From positions 1 through 27,483 of the forward strand of contig JBBIRT010000030.1 of NCBI GenBank assembly GCA_037441725.1: a stretch of DNA of 27,483 nt, in the 5' to 3' direction. Under the pieces are notes generated by a model. The model did not search any database. It worked only from the letters and a program-made list of their open reading frames with translations, and had not been told where the DNA came from. Each line of letters begins with the position of its first letter. The first letter of the stretch is position 1. Below, piece by piece: positions 15,580-22,875 of the stretch. Source of the DNA: JBBIRT01 sp037441725 (GTDB lineage: Bacteria; Desulfobacterota; BSN033; UBA1163). The translations under genes were made by a program, and so were the position numbers.

Positions 15580-17089
15580 TCCCTGAACCAAACATCGCCT
15601 TGACTCTTATCCGATCAATAGAACCATCCTCTCTTTTAGGAAGTGCCGAAACGAATTCAACATAGCTCGGCTTCTTGTATCGGGCGATCCTGCCCGCTAC
15701 AAAATCGATCAGCTCCTGCTCTGTCAACTTGGTATCCGGTTTCAATACGCAAATAGCCTTAATCCCCTCTCCAAACTTTGGATCCGGTACTCCGATCACC
15801 GAAACTTCCTGAATGTTAGGATGGGTCAGGATGACCTTCTCAACCTCCACAGGATAGACATTCTCTCCTCCAGGTTTGATCAGTTCCTTTTCAGCCTTTC
15901 TTCCAACAAACCATAAGAAACCCTCTTCATCGAGTCGTCCCAAATCCCCTGTATGGTGCCAATCTTCCCTAAAAGTATATTCTGTTAAATCTTTCTCTCC
16001 CCAATACCCCTGAAATACAAGAGGACCACGAATGAGGATCTCCCCGGGTCTTCCCAATTCGACCTCTTGATCAAATTCATTGACAATCTTTAAATCAACC
16101 AAAGGCCCTGGCCTCCCAGCAGATCCAGGTCTCTCAGCGTTTGGAGAAAGACAAGTAAACCCCATGGTCTCGGTTTGACCATAGACCAACCAAAATTGGC
16201 CTGTGCCAAGGGCTTCAAATCGGTTTATCGTTTCAGGCAGATCTACCCCTATGACCTTCTTTAATGAGGTCAGCGTACATTCTCCAGCAGATTGTTGATC
16301 CAGTAACTTGGCCAAGATAGGTGGAAAATCGCCGATGAAAGTGACTTGCTCTCGATCGATCATGATCCCTGTTGCCCTTGGATCATATTTTGAGATCATG
16401 AGATTCTTTCCCCCCGCATGCATGACAGATAGGGCTGCCATTAGACCTGCAATGTGGAAGAGGGGAAGGATATTCATATAAATCTCATGCTCCGTTAATT
16501 GAAGGAGGCTAATGGTTTGGATTGAACAAGAGAGGAGGTTTCGGTGGGTTAATAAGGCTCCTCGGGGCTTCCCCTGGATGGCTGCTGTGGGAATGATCAT
16601 CACCGGATCACGGTCCAACACTGGAGTCACATCTTTAGGAGGGTGATTTAGCAGTGAATCAAAGGAGATCAAAGTATCCTTAGCCTTTCCAAAAACAACA
16701 AGTTCTCGCAGGGAGGGGCAAGTTGAGGCCAGTTTAAAAGCCATCTCTTCATACTCAGGTTCAAAAAAAAGGGCGACAGGTTGGGTATCGGTTAAGATAT
16801 GCCCTACCTCATCAACGGAGAGGCGAACATTAACAGGAACCATCATCCCTCCGATGGCAGCAACCGCACCCAATAGGGTAAAAAACTCTGAACGATTCCT
16901 GGTGAGGAGAGCCAGACGATCTCCTTGCTGAATCGATCGGGAGGTGAGCCATCCTACCACTGCATGGACTTGCTCATATAACTTTTTGAATGTGACTGTG
17001 CTTCCCTCCATTTGGGTTGCAATCCGGTCTTTATAAAGGAGCGCATTTCTTTTATAAAGATCATAAATCGTGAAGCTTCGAAGGTCCAT
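15566..17089 (-). CDS. AMP-binding acyl-CoA ligase homologue with altered catalytic motifs
   Basis: 507 residues, full length for the ANL (acyl-CoA synthetase) superfamily. Normal members activate a carboxylate with ATP and pass it to CoA. Conserved here are 'YGQTETMG' (A5, 303-310), 'HTGDLGRLDEEGFLWFVGR' (A7/A8, about 379-397) and 'IKPGGENVYPVEVEKVI'. Two core signatures are changed. The phosphate-binding loop, normally SGTTGxPKG, reads 'IPTAAIQGKPRGALLTH' (166-182). The A10 lysine, normally in SGK[IVL], is Ser490 in 'LPKREDGSIDRI'. Adenylation may therefore be weak, altered or lost. An AAAGGAACG ribosome binding site precedes the ATG. It lies 24 bases behind the MEMO-like gene and probably shares a transcript with argS. 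Confidence 0.85.
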   Translation of the reverse strand: MDLRSFTIYDLYKRNALLYKDRIATQMEGSTVTFKKLYEQVHAVVGWLTSRSIQQGDRLALLTRNRSEFFTLLGAVAAIGGMMVPVNVRLSVDEVGHILTDTQPVALFFEPEYEEMAFKLASTCPSLRELVVFGKAKDTLISFDSLLNHPPKDVTPVLDRDPVMIIPTAAIQGKPRGALLTHRNLLSCSIQTISLLQLTEHEIYMNILPLFHIAGLMAALSVMHAGGKNLMISKYDPRATGIMIDREQVTFIGDFPPILAKLLDQQSAGECTLTSLKKVIGVDLPETINRFEALGTGQFWLVYGQTETMGFTCLSPNAERPGSAGRPGPLVDLKIVNEFDQEVELGRPGEILIRGPLVFQGYWGEKDLTEYTFREDWHHTGDLGRLDEEGFLWFVGRKAEKELIKPGGENVYPVEVEKVILTHPNIQEVSVIGVPDPKFGEGIKAICVLKPDTKLTEQELIDFVAGRIARYKKPSYVEFVSALPKREDGSIDRIRVKAMFGSGTNIQ

Positions 17090-17113
17090 AAATTCGTTCC
17101 TTTATTTCATCTC

Positions 17114-17966
17114 TTAATAAAGAATCCCGGCATACCCTACAAAACTCTCATCGGGCATGATATCATAACTGGTGTAATAATCGAGAAGGACTCCCTTTTC
17201 GACCCCCAATCCCTTGCAGGTAGCCACTGTAGAGACCACGGCCCCAGCACTGCATGCACTGTCATTTTCCAAGGCATATTTCAGAAGGCCTGCTCCATCC
17301 ATTCTTAACGCCAGATCAATGAACCCCCGATCGTTTTCAGTTTTCACCCATTTCACCGATGAAGGTCCAATCCCCTTCTTTAAAAACCCGTAGTTAGGCC
17401 CATAGTGAGTTAAATCTGTTGATCCAATCGCAAGAATAGAGATCTTTTCCTCTTTAGCAATCCTTACCACCGCCTCACCCAGAGTCTCAGCTTTCATACT
17501 GAGAGGGGATCGAATGGCCACAAGCCTGGCCTCGGGGAAAAAATATTTAACCATGGCCAGTTGAATCTCAACGGTGTTGTCCCCGCTGGTTGGACTCTCT
17601 TTTCTCAGCTCCATAGTTTTCATCAACCTCTCGACAAACCCTTTGTGAATTAAAAGATCACCCATCGGGGTTTCACAAATCTCTTCAGTCCAAATAACAG
17701 GGAGATCTTCAGAAGAAAGGTGACCCCCGTAAAGAACAATCACATCAACCTTCCGAGTCATTCTCAATGTATAAAAAACCTTAGCGGCCAGCTTCCCTGA
17801 GAAATACCAACCTGCATGGGGAACCACCCCCCCCCATCCTCTGTCTGAAGGGAGATCAGGAGGCGACCATCCCTCCAGATAGGACTCAATCTCCCTTTTA
17901 CAATCCTCTCCATTATAAGGATACCATCCTCTCGGCAGNNNNNNNNNNTCGCTTCCTCCGGCTCAT
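17114..17966 (-). CDS. MEMO family protein (AmmeMemoRadiSam system protein B), interrupted by an assembly gap
   Basis: The readable C-terminal 237 residues begin 'MVPHAGWYFSGKLAAKVFYTL' and continue with 'YGGHLSSEDLPVIW', 'IGSTDLTHYGPNYGF' and 'DSACSAGAVVSTVATCKGLG'. These are the conserved segments of the MEMO/AMMECR-associated metal-binding family. The frame stays open upstream of that Met ('LPRGWYPYNGEDCKREIESY' type N-terminal start) into the N run at 17939-17948. Past it, an ATG at 17966 has a perfect AAAGGAGG ribosome binding site and starts 'MSRRKR'. Ten Ns put the two halves one base out of frame, so the gap length must be nominal. The family's biochemical role is unsettled. The radical-SAM and AMMECR1 partners are not in this window. 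Confidence 0.8.
17939..17948. other. assembly gap (10 N)
   Basis: Ten ambiguous bases inside the N-terminal coding part of the MEMO-family gene. Flanking coding frames require a gap length divisible by three, so the real length is not ten. Confidence 0.98.
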
Positions 17967-18003
17967 ATAGATTTTACCTCCTTTCTCAAACCCCCTTCCT
18001 CTC

Positions 18004-19962
18004 TCATATCTTTTCCAATGCGGGCATGCCCATCAAATCGAGAATATTGGCCATGACCGTTTGAAATGCCATTACTAAGGCAAGACGAAACCTTTGAAGC
18101 CCTTGATCCTTAAGATGAATAAAAGGAATCTGCTCCTTTGCCCCGGGGTCAGGATGTTCATAAAAATTCGTAAAGGAGGTGGCCAGTTCAAAGGCATATT
18201 CTGCCAATTGAGAAACCCGCAAGGTCTTAGCTGTCTTGGCAATGACCCCTGGAAATTTTGAAAGGGCTTCCAAAAGGTCCCTCTCTGTTCCTGTCAACTC
18301 TTTTGGAACAGATTCTCCTTCCCATTGGAGATCGATCCTTTGCTCCTTGGCTTTTCTAAGGATGCTACATGCCCGAGCATGAGCATATTCTAAATAGATT
18401 CCTGTATCCCCTGAGGTTTTAAGTGCTTCATCAAAATCGAAGACAATCTGACTCTCCAGAGTAAATTTTAATAGATAGTAACGGATCGCTGCTGAAGCCA
18501 ATGCTGAGGCAATCCCCTCCTCAAGAGGATGGTCTGCTTTTTCAATCACCTTCTGCTTCACCCTCTGAATAAAATCCATGGCCTTTACCCCTGCCCCGGA
18601 ACGGCCTGACATTGCATAAGTTTTTTTCTCCTCTGATTCTTCTAAACCGATGACACGTGCCGCCTGTGGAGAAAGGTTGACCACCTCATAAGCCAGATGG
18701 ATCGATTCTTCTGCCTCTTTTTCAAAGCCCATCTGCCTTAGACACTCAACAACGACCTGCTGTGGGTAGCTCTGTCGTGTGTCGATCACATTGATGACCC
18801 TTTCAGCATGACCAAATTTCTTAGAAAACCGATCCCCTGGTTCGCCCTCGTTGGCTGTCGTCCAGAGCATTTCTCCGTTGGCTTGGAGCCCCCATGGTTT
18901 ATAGAGAAAATCTTTGGGAAGAAGCCCAAATTTCCATAACTGATAGGCGATATCTTTGCCCGTATAAGTCACACTTCCGTTAGAGCGAACAAGAATTTTA
19001 TCTAAACTTCTTATCCCGTTTACCGTCTCAACGATCCCCCCGTAAGGCACTACCCAGCACCCTTTATTGGGCCCCTCTGTCTCAAAACGAAGGGCTCCTT
19101 TCTCTTTAAGGAGTTTAAAAGTTGCCTCCCAGAATCCTCTTTGAATGATGTCAGACTCCCAGTTAAGAAGGTCATAAAAGACAGAGAGCTGAGCCACAGT
19201 TTCCAGGTGAGACTTAACAATTTTTGTCGCCAACTCTTTTGCAAATTCTGAAATGGGATGGATTCCTTTTTCGATCTGATGTAATATTTCTTCCCTCTTC
19301 TCATGGAGTGTGGACCCCTTTTCAATCTCGCTCTGGAACCGGGCATAGAGATCCCAGCAGAAGTAGTCGAAAGGCTGATCTGCCGGTACCTTTTCCCTTA
19401 TCTTTTTGATATCGGATAGCTCTCTATAATTGGGGGGATCCATATAGAGAAGCGCCGTGACAACATCCACGACCTGAAGTCCGGTATCATCAATATAATT
19501 ACAAACCTCTGTTAAAAACCCATTCCATTTGAGAACCCTAGCCACTGTATCTCCTAAGACTGCGTTCCTGAGGTGTCCTATATGCATGGCCTTGTTGGGG
19601 TTGACACTGGTGTGTTCGATAAATACCTTCTTTTTCGTTGGCGAAACTGGCATTCCGAATAGTCTGCCCTCGCGAAGGATTTGGGAGATAAGTCTTTCTG
19701 CTAAAACTCTCCAATTCACGATGAAATTGAGAAATCCTGGTGGAGTCACCTCAACCCTTTCAATATAAGGGATGGATTGAGAATTCAATGTCTCTGCAAT
19801 TTCCTGAGCAATCTTCATGGGAGGTCGTCTTCTCTGTTTCGCTATCGATAAGCAGATCGCACTTGAAAAATCCCCAATCTCCCGTCGGGGGGGAAGATTA
19901 AAGGGAATCTCTTCTATATTTAAAAGTTCTTTTAAGATCCTTGATACACCTTCTCTAATCAT
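18004..19962 (-). CDS. argS: arginyl-tRNA synthetase
   Basis: 652-residue class I synthetase charging tRNA-Arg with arginine. An N-terminal Add-1 domain ('EIPFNLPPRREIGDFSSAIC') is followed by 'EHTSVNPNKAMHIGHLRNAV' with the HIGH motif at 127-130. 'GRSLD'-region equivalents include 'NGIRSLDKILVRSNGSVTYT'. The second ATP-binding motif is 'YAMSGRSGAGVKAMDFI'. The C-terminal anticodon-binding (DALR) helices start at 'IYLEYAHARACSILRKA' and end 'MANILDLMGMPALEKI'. It is longer than the roughly 550-590 residues of many bacterial ArgRS because of insertions in the catalytic half. AAGGGGA precedes the ATG. The MEMO-family gene starts about 37 bases downstream. Confidence 0.95.
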   Translation of the reverse strand: MIREGVSRILKELLNIEEIPFNLPPRREIGDFSSAICLSIAKQRRRPPMKIAQEIAETLNSQSIPYIERVEVTPPGFLNFIVNWRVLAERLISQILREGRLFGMPVSPTKKKVFIEHTSVNPNKAMHIGHLRNAVLGDTVARVLKWNGFLTEVCNYIDDTGLQVVDVVTALLYMDPPNYRELSDIKKIREKVPADQPFDYFCWDLYARFQSEIEKGSTLHEKREEILHQIEKGIHPISEFAKELATKIVKSHLETVAQLSVFYDLLNWESDIIQRGFWEATFKLLKEKGALRFETEGPNKGCWVVPYGGIVETVNGIRSLDKILVRSNGSVTYTGKDIAYQLWKFGLLPKDFLYKPWGLQANGEMLWTTANEGEPGDRFSKKFGHAERVINVIDTRQSYPQQVVVECLRQMGFEKEAEESIHLAYEVVNLSPQAARVIGLEESEEKKTYAMSGRSGAGVKAMDFIQRVKQKVIEKADHPLEEGIASALASAAIRYYLLKFTLESQIVFDFDEALKTSGDTGIYLEYAHARACSILRKAKEQRIDLQWEGESVPKELTGTERDLLEALSKFPGVIAKTAKTLRVSQLAEYAFELATSFTNFYEHPDPGAKEQIPFIHLKDQGLQRFRLALVMAFQTVMANILDLMGMPALEKI

Positions 19963-19983
19963 ACCATCCCCTTTGCCCCTTCA

Positions 19984-20013
19984 ATTATTAGGAGGAACTG
20001 GATGAAAAGTCAA
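19984..20013 (-). promoter_or_regulatory. sigma-70 promoter of argS
   Basis: On the minus strand TTGACT (20008-20013) is followed by an 18-base spacer and AATAAT (19984-19989). The leader to the argS ATG would be about 15 bases and contains the AAGGGGA ribosome binding site. Confidence 0.55.
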
Positions 20014-20106
20014 GGGAACTTAAGAAATTGGGATGAAAGGGATTTTAAGGAGGACTAAATTGGTCAGACTAAGCTTAAGCCAAACAAAGAGGGGTAATCC
20101 TATTCT

Positions 20107-20538
20107 TTATTGGTGGGGTTCACTCACTTCTTTTATTAGGCCTTTCAACTTATTGAGATCTCCTTCTTGAAAGGATTGGAATTCTAAGCCATATCGATAC
20201 TCCCCCCAAATGGCCTTTGGGGCTAAATCAGACCAAACCACTTTTGTAATGGCCCGAATGGAGTTTAACTCAAATCCCTTTACAAAGAGGATTTCAATCT
20301 TCATTAATCTTCCTATTTCGATGGATTCAGGGAGATAGACCAGAAGACCTCCTTCGCTGACATCCCCGGCAATCCCTCCATACCTCTCACTTCCATCGAT
20401 AAAGGAATAATCCAGTGGAAGTTCGATACTCACCCTTGGATGCCTTCTCCTCTCAACAACAAATACGCCTTCCTTAACTTTTGACTTCTCTTTCCCTTTT
20501 CTTCTTTTTACCGCTGTAGTAAATTTCTTAATAACCAT
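20107..20538 (-). CDS. PilZ domain protein (c-di-GMP receptor type)
   Basis: 143 residues from the ATG at 20538, which has AAAGGTAGG just ahead. An ATG at 20574 gives 12 more residues but no ribosome binding site. After a basic N-terminal stretch ('KRRKGKEKSKVKE') comes a PilZ domain with both c-di-GMP-binding signatures: RxxxR as R31-R35 in 'ERRRHPRVSIELPLDY', and [DN]xSxxG as D59-S61-G64 in 'GDVSEGGLLVYLP'. Late strand 'YRYGLEFQSFQEGDLNKL' completes the barrel. No output domain is fused. It is divergent from the HTH-led signalling run, which holds a second PilZ protein of similar design. Confidence 0.87.
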   Translation of the reverse strand: MVIKKFTTAVKRRKGKEKSKVKEGVFVVERRRHPRVSIELPLDYSFIDGSERYGGIAGDVSEGGLLVYLPESIEIGRLMKIEILFVKGFELNSIRAITKVVWSDLAPKAIWGEYRYGLEFQSFQEGDLNKLKGLIKEVSEPHQ

Positions 20539-20558
20539 AGATCCTACCTTTTGCTCAA

Positions 20559-20587
20559 GTTTAGTGAAATCCATATACAAATGTCAA
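20559..20587 (-). promoter_or_regulatory. possible promoter of the minus-strand PilZ gene
   Basis: TTGACA (20582-20587) with a 17-base spacer to CTAAAC (20559-20564), a poor -10. It supports the start at 20538, because the ATG at 20574 would lie upstream of the transcription start. Confidence 0.4.
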
Positions 20588-20617
20588 TCAATTTTTTCCC
20601 TTAATCGTAATGCCCCA

Positions 20618-20634
20618 CTCATTCGGGGAATGAG
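20618..20634. repeat. perfect 17-base palindrome CTCATTC-GGG-GAATGAG
   Basis: Seven-base arms separated by three bases, in the 400-base divergent region (20539-20945) between the PilZ and HTH genes and about 240 bases upstream of the expected sigma-54 start site. No T-run follows, so it is not a typical terminator. An operator or enhancer site for an activator is a possible role. Confidence 0.5.
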
Positions 20635-20686
20635 GCAGGGATGTCGGAGAAAATTTTTGAAGTGCAAGGAAGGTTTTTAGTGATGA

Positions 20687-20698
20687 AATTTGCAAATT
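20687..20698. repeat. perfect 12-base palindrome AATTTGCAAATT
   Basis: Second symmetric element in the same divergent region, about 150 bases upstream of the sigma-54 core. It has the size of a dimeric regulator half-site pair. Being AT-rich it could also be chance. Confidence 0.3.
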
Positions 20699-20846
20699 GC
20701 CTCTGAAATAAGATTCCCATCTGGAGAGGACTATGAATTTTCAATAATTGGAGAGACAATTTTTGGCATATTAAATCCCTTTTTAAGTCAAGGAATAATC
20801 ATAAATTAATTAATATTTATAATAGGTTACATTTTTTTTAGAAGGA

Positions 20847-20862
20847 TGGCATTATCCTTGCT
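20847..20862 (+). promoter_or_regulatory. sigma-54 (-24/-12) promoter ahead of the signalling operon
   Basis: TGGCATTATCCTTGCT matches the sigma-54 consensus TGGCAC-N5-TTGCW, with invariant GG and GC dinucleotides exactly 12 bases apart. Transcription would begin near 20872-20873, giving a leader of about 73 bases to the HTH gene. A run of T lies just upstream. The divergent region has no convincing sigma-70 pair for the plus strand. Confidence 0.65.
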
Positions 20863-20945
20863 CAAGATTAATTACTAAACAATGATAGCTTCTTAATTGA
20901 TCCTTTCCTGCAATTTGGAAAGTTTGAGAAGTTGGCCAATGAACT

Positions 20946-21530
20946 ATGGGACGAGGGCGAAAACCTGCTAAAAAATTAAGCTATCGAGATCAACAGATTG
21001 TTGAACGATATAACTCGATGCATGAAACAATGCCCCATTTGGCTAAAAAATATCGGATTTCAAAACAAAGGGTTTATGAAATTCTAATGAGGGCTAAGAG
21101 ATTTGGGTATGTCATTAATAGACCAAAAGATTTAATTCGAAATCATCAGATTAATCAATGTGAAATCTGTGAAAAAATCATAAATCTATCAAAGAAAGAA
21201 GAGTTTTTAACAAAAAGGCAACTTGCTCAAATGTTAAATATTGAATATTCGACCTGCCACTGGCATTTGAATGAGCTCATAAAAAGAGGTGCAGTATCAA
21301 AGCAATTTGCCTCTCTGAGGAGTGAAAACTTAGCCAAGGCCATTCAGTATTATAAGCTCCACCCATTCTCTCCTTCTGAAATCGGAAGGAAATTTGGATA
21401 TAAGAATTTCTATTCCATTCTAAACTACCAGAAGAAGAAAGGGTTGAATGTAGAACGAGCCATAACATTCCCCAGGGAGATCAATTTGCATCAAGAAGAA
21501 CAAAGGGGTTTGTATACAAACATGTCATAG
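20946..21530 (+). CDS. putative DNA-binding protein with several helix-turn-helix segments
   Basis: 194 basic residues, no named family recognised. Three helix-turn-helix-like segments can be seen: residues 29-53 ('MPHLAKKYRISKQRVYEILM', sigma-region-4/MerR-like spacing), 88-117 ('LTKRQLAQMLNIEYSTCHWH', winged-helix-like) and 141-165 ('FSPSEIGRKFGYKNFYSILN'). A CxxC pair (C72, C75) lies between the first two. The N-terminus 'MGRGRKPAKK' resembles an AT-hook. It opens the five-gene run and is the natural candidate local regulator. It lacks an AAA+ domain, so it is not itself a sigma-54 activator. Ribosome binding site is weak (GAGAAG). Confidence 0.7.
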   Translation: MGRGRKPAKKLSYRDQQIVERYNSMHETMPHLAKKYRISKQRVYEILMRAKRFGYVINRPKDLIRNHQINQCEICEKIINLSKKEEFLTKRQLAQMLNIEYSTCHWHLNELIKRGAVSKQFASLRSENLAKAIQYYKLHPFSPSEIGRKFGYKNFYSILNYQKKKGLNVERAITFPREINLHQEEQRGLYTNMS

Positions 21531-21564
21531 ATTGAATGGATACCTATTCGATAGGGAGGAGTCT

Positions 21565-21930
21565 GTGGAAGATTTAAATAAAACCAAGGAGAGAAGAAAG
21601 CACCCACGATTTATCTTAGATTTACCGGTAGAATATCGTGTCACTAATGCCCCGAATGGTCGAGGGGCACTGGTTATCAATGCCAGTGAATCAGGACTTT
21701 TAGTGCACTCCGTTAAAGAGATGCCAGTAGGAACAAAGTTAACGATTGCGGTCATGTTCCCAAAAGAATACCAATTTGCCAATTTCGAGGTATTAGCTGA
21801 AGTCGTTTGGAAGGACATCCAATGGGAAGAAAATTGGGAAGGATATCAATTAGGATTAAAATTTATCCACATCCGTGAGGATGATTATCAGAAATTAAAA
21901 CAACTTCTGAAGAATGGCCATGAACAATGA
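21565..21930 (+). CDS. PilZ domain protein (second copy)
   Basis: 121 residues. GTG at 21565 is chosen because GGGAGGAG sits seven bases ahead; a TTG at 21532 has nothing. The PilZ domain fills the protein. RxxxR is R11-R15 in 'ERRKHPRFILDLPVEY', and the second motif is N39-S41-G44 in 'VINASESGLLVHSV', both compatible with c-di-GMP binding. 'YQLGLKFIHIREDDYQKLKQ' ends the barrel and adds a helix. It resembles the divergent PilZ protein in layout, suggesting an old duplication. Lies 34 bases after the HTH gene. Confidence 0.87.
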   Translation: MEDLNKTKERRKHPRFILDLPVEYRVTNAPNGRGALVINASESGLLVHSVKEMPVGTKLTIAVMFPKEYQFANFEVLAEVVWKDIQWEENWEGYQLGLKFIHIREDDYQKLKQLLKNGHEQ

Positions 21931-21967
21931 GCATTAATCCATGATTCAAATCATAAGGAGATCATGA

Positions 21968-22861
21968 ATGCAAACCGATACCTTTTTCCCAGAAAATGAC
22001 GATTTCTTATCCTACTTGGACGGGATCCATGATCCTGCCAAGGAAGACCCGATTGAAGCAGAATTTCAGGCTGGCCCAGGCCTTTCCCCTCCGAAAGAAA
22101 AAGGCTCCTCCAGAGAAGTAGAAAACCCATTTCTTGCATCCTTTTTAATAGAATTGATCCATTCCATCAAGAATACCCTCATCTCAATCAAGAACATCTC
22201 CCTCCTGTCCATCGATAAATTTAATGATGGGGAATTTAGAAAATATGCTCAAAAGACCGTTACTGAAGATATCAAGAAGATTGATTCTGTGCTCAACAGC
22301 CTTCTTAACTATATCCATATCAATACTCCGATCATCAAATCCAATACCATCTCTTTAATCCTTGAAGAGGTATTGGAAGCCAATGAAAAACAGATTAAAA
22401 GCAAAACCCTCAAGGTATTTAAGAAATGTGAAAAGGATCTGCCCGAGACCTTTATCCATGATGAGCAGGTAAGATTTATTTTAAACTCCATCCTCCAATA
22501 TGCTATCCTTTCGACTCCGCTCAATGGTTCCATTGGTCTACTGATTAAATCCTTTGATTTTCAAACCGGAGTCTCTCCCCAAAAGCCTTCCCCAGAAAGG
22601 AATGGAGGCTATATTGAAATGGCCATTGGTTTCACAAACGAAAAGGAATCTCCTGAGCCCTCCAAGGAGGCTTCAGTAAAATCGTCGATCCAGAAGGAGG
22701 AACCCTTAAAACTGATCTTACAATTGGTCAAAGAGATCCTTCAAAAGAATCACGGGAATATGACCTATGAGTTTGATCCAAAAAAGATGAGGACATTGAT
22801 CACCCTGAGGTTTCCCATTGAAAGAAGAAAGGTGATTTATTACGAACCCATTACGATTTAA
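21968..22861 (+). CDS. histidine-kinase-like protein with degenerate ATPase domain
   Basis: 297 residues, no membrane helix. A recognisable dimerisation/phosphoacceptor helix 'LIELIHSIKNTLISIKNISL' carries the H-box with His65, in the place of the usual HSIKNPL. The following region aligns in outline with HATPase_c, but the N-box 'FILNSILQYAILSTPLNGSI' has Gln where the ATP/Mg-binding Asn is expected. The G1 (DxGxG) and G2 (GxGxG) boxes are not present. Only the tail 'LKLILQLVKEILQKNHGN' recalls the last helix and strand. It may be a phosphoacceptor or scaffold and not an active kinase. AAGGAG lies seven bases before the ATG. No response regulator is adjacent. Confidence 0.75.
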   Translation: MQTDTFFPENDDFLSYLDGIHDPAKEDPIEAEFQAGPGLSPPKEKGSSREVENPFLASFLIELIHSIKNTLISIKNISLLSIDKFNDGEFRKYAQKTVTEDIKKIDSVLNSLLNYIHINTPIIKSNTISLILEEVLEANEKQIKSKTLKVFKKCEKDLPETFIHDEQVRFILNSILQYAILSTPLNGSIGLLIKSFDFQTGVSPQKPSPERNGGYIEMAIGFTNEKESPEPSKEASVKSSIQKEEPLKLILQLVKEILQKNHGNMTYEFDPKKMRTLITLRFPIERRKVIYYEPITI

Positions 22862-22875
22862 AAAAGGAGTTTACC

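Noticed and set aside
20539..20945. Possible small gene in the divergent region
   Set aside because: No open frame with a start and ribosome binding site of reasonable length; the content is promoter elements and palindromes only.
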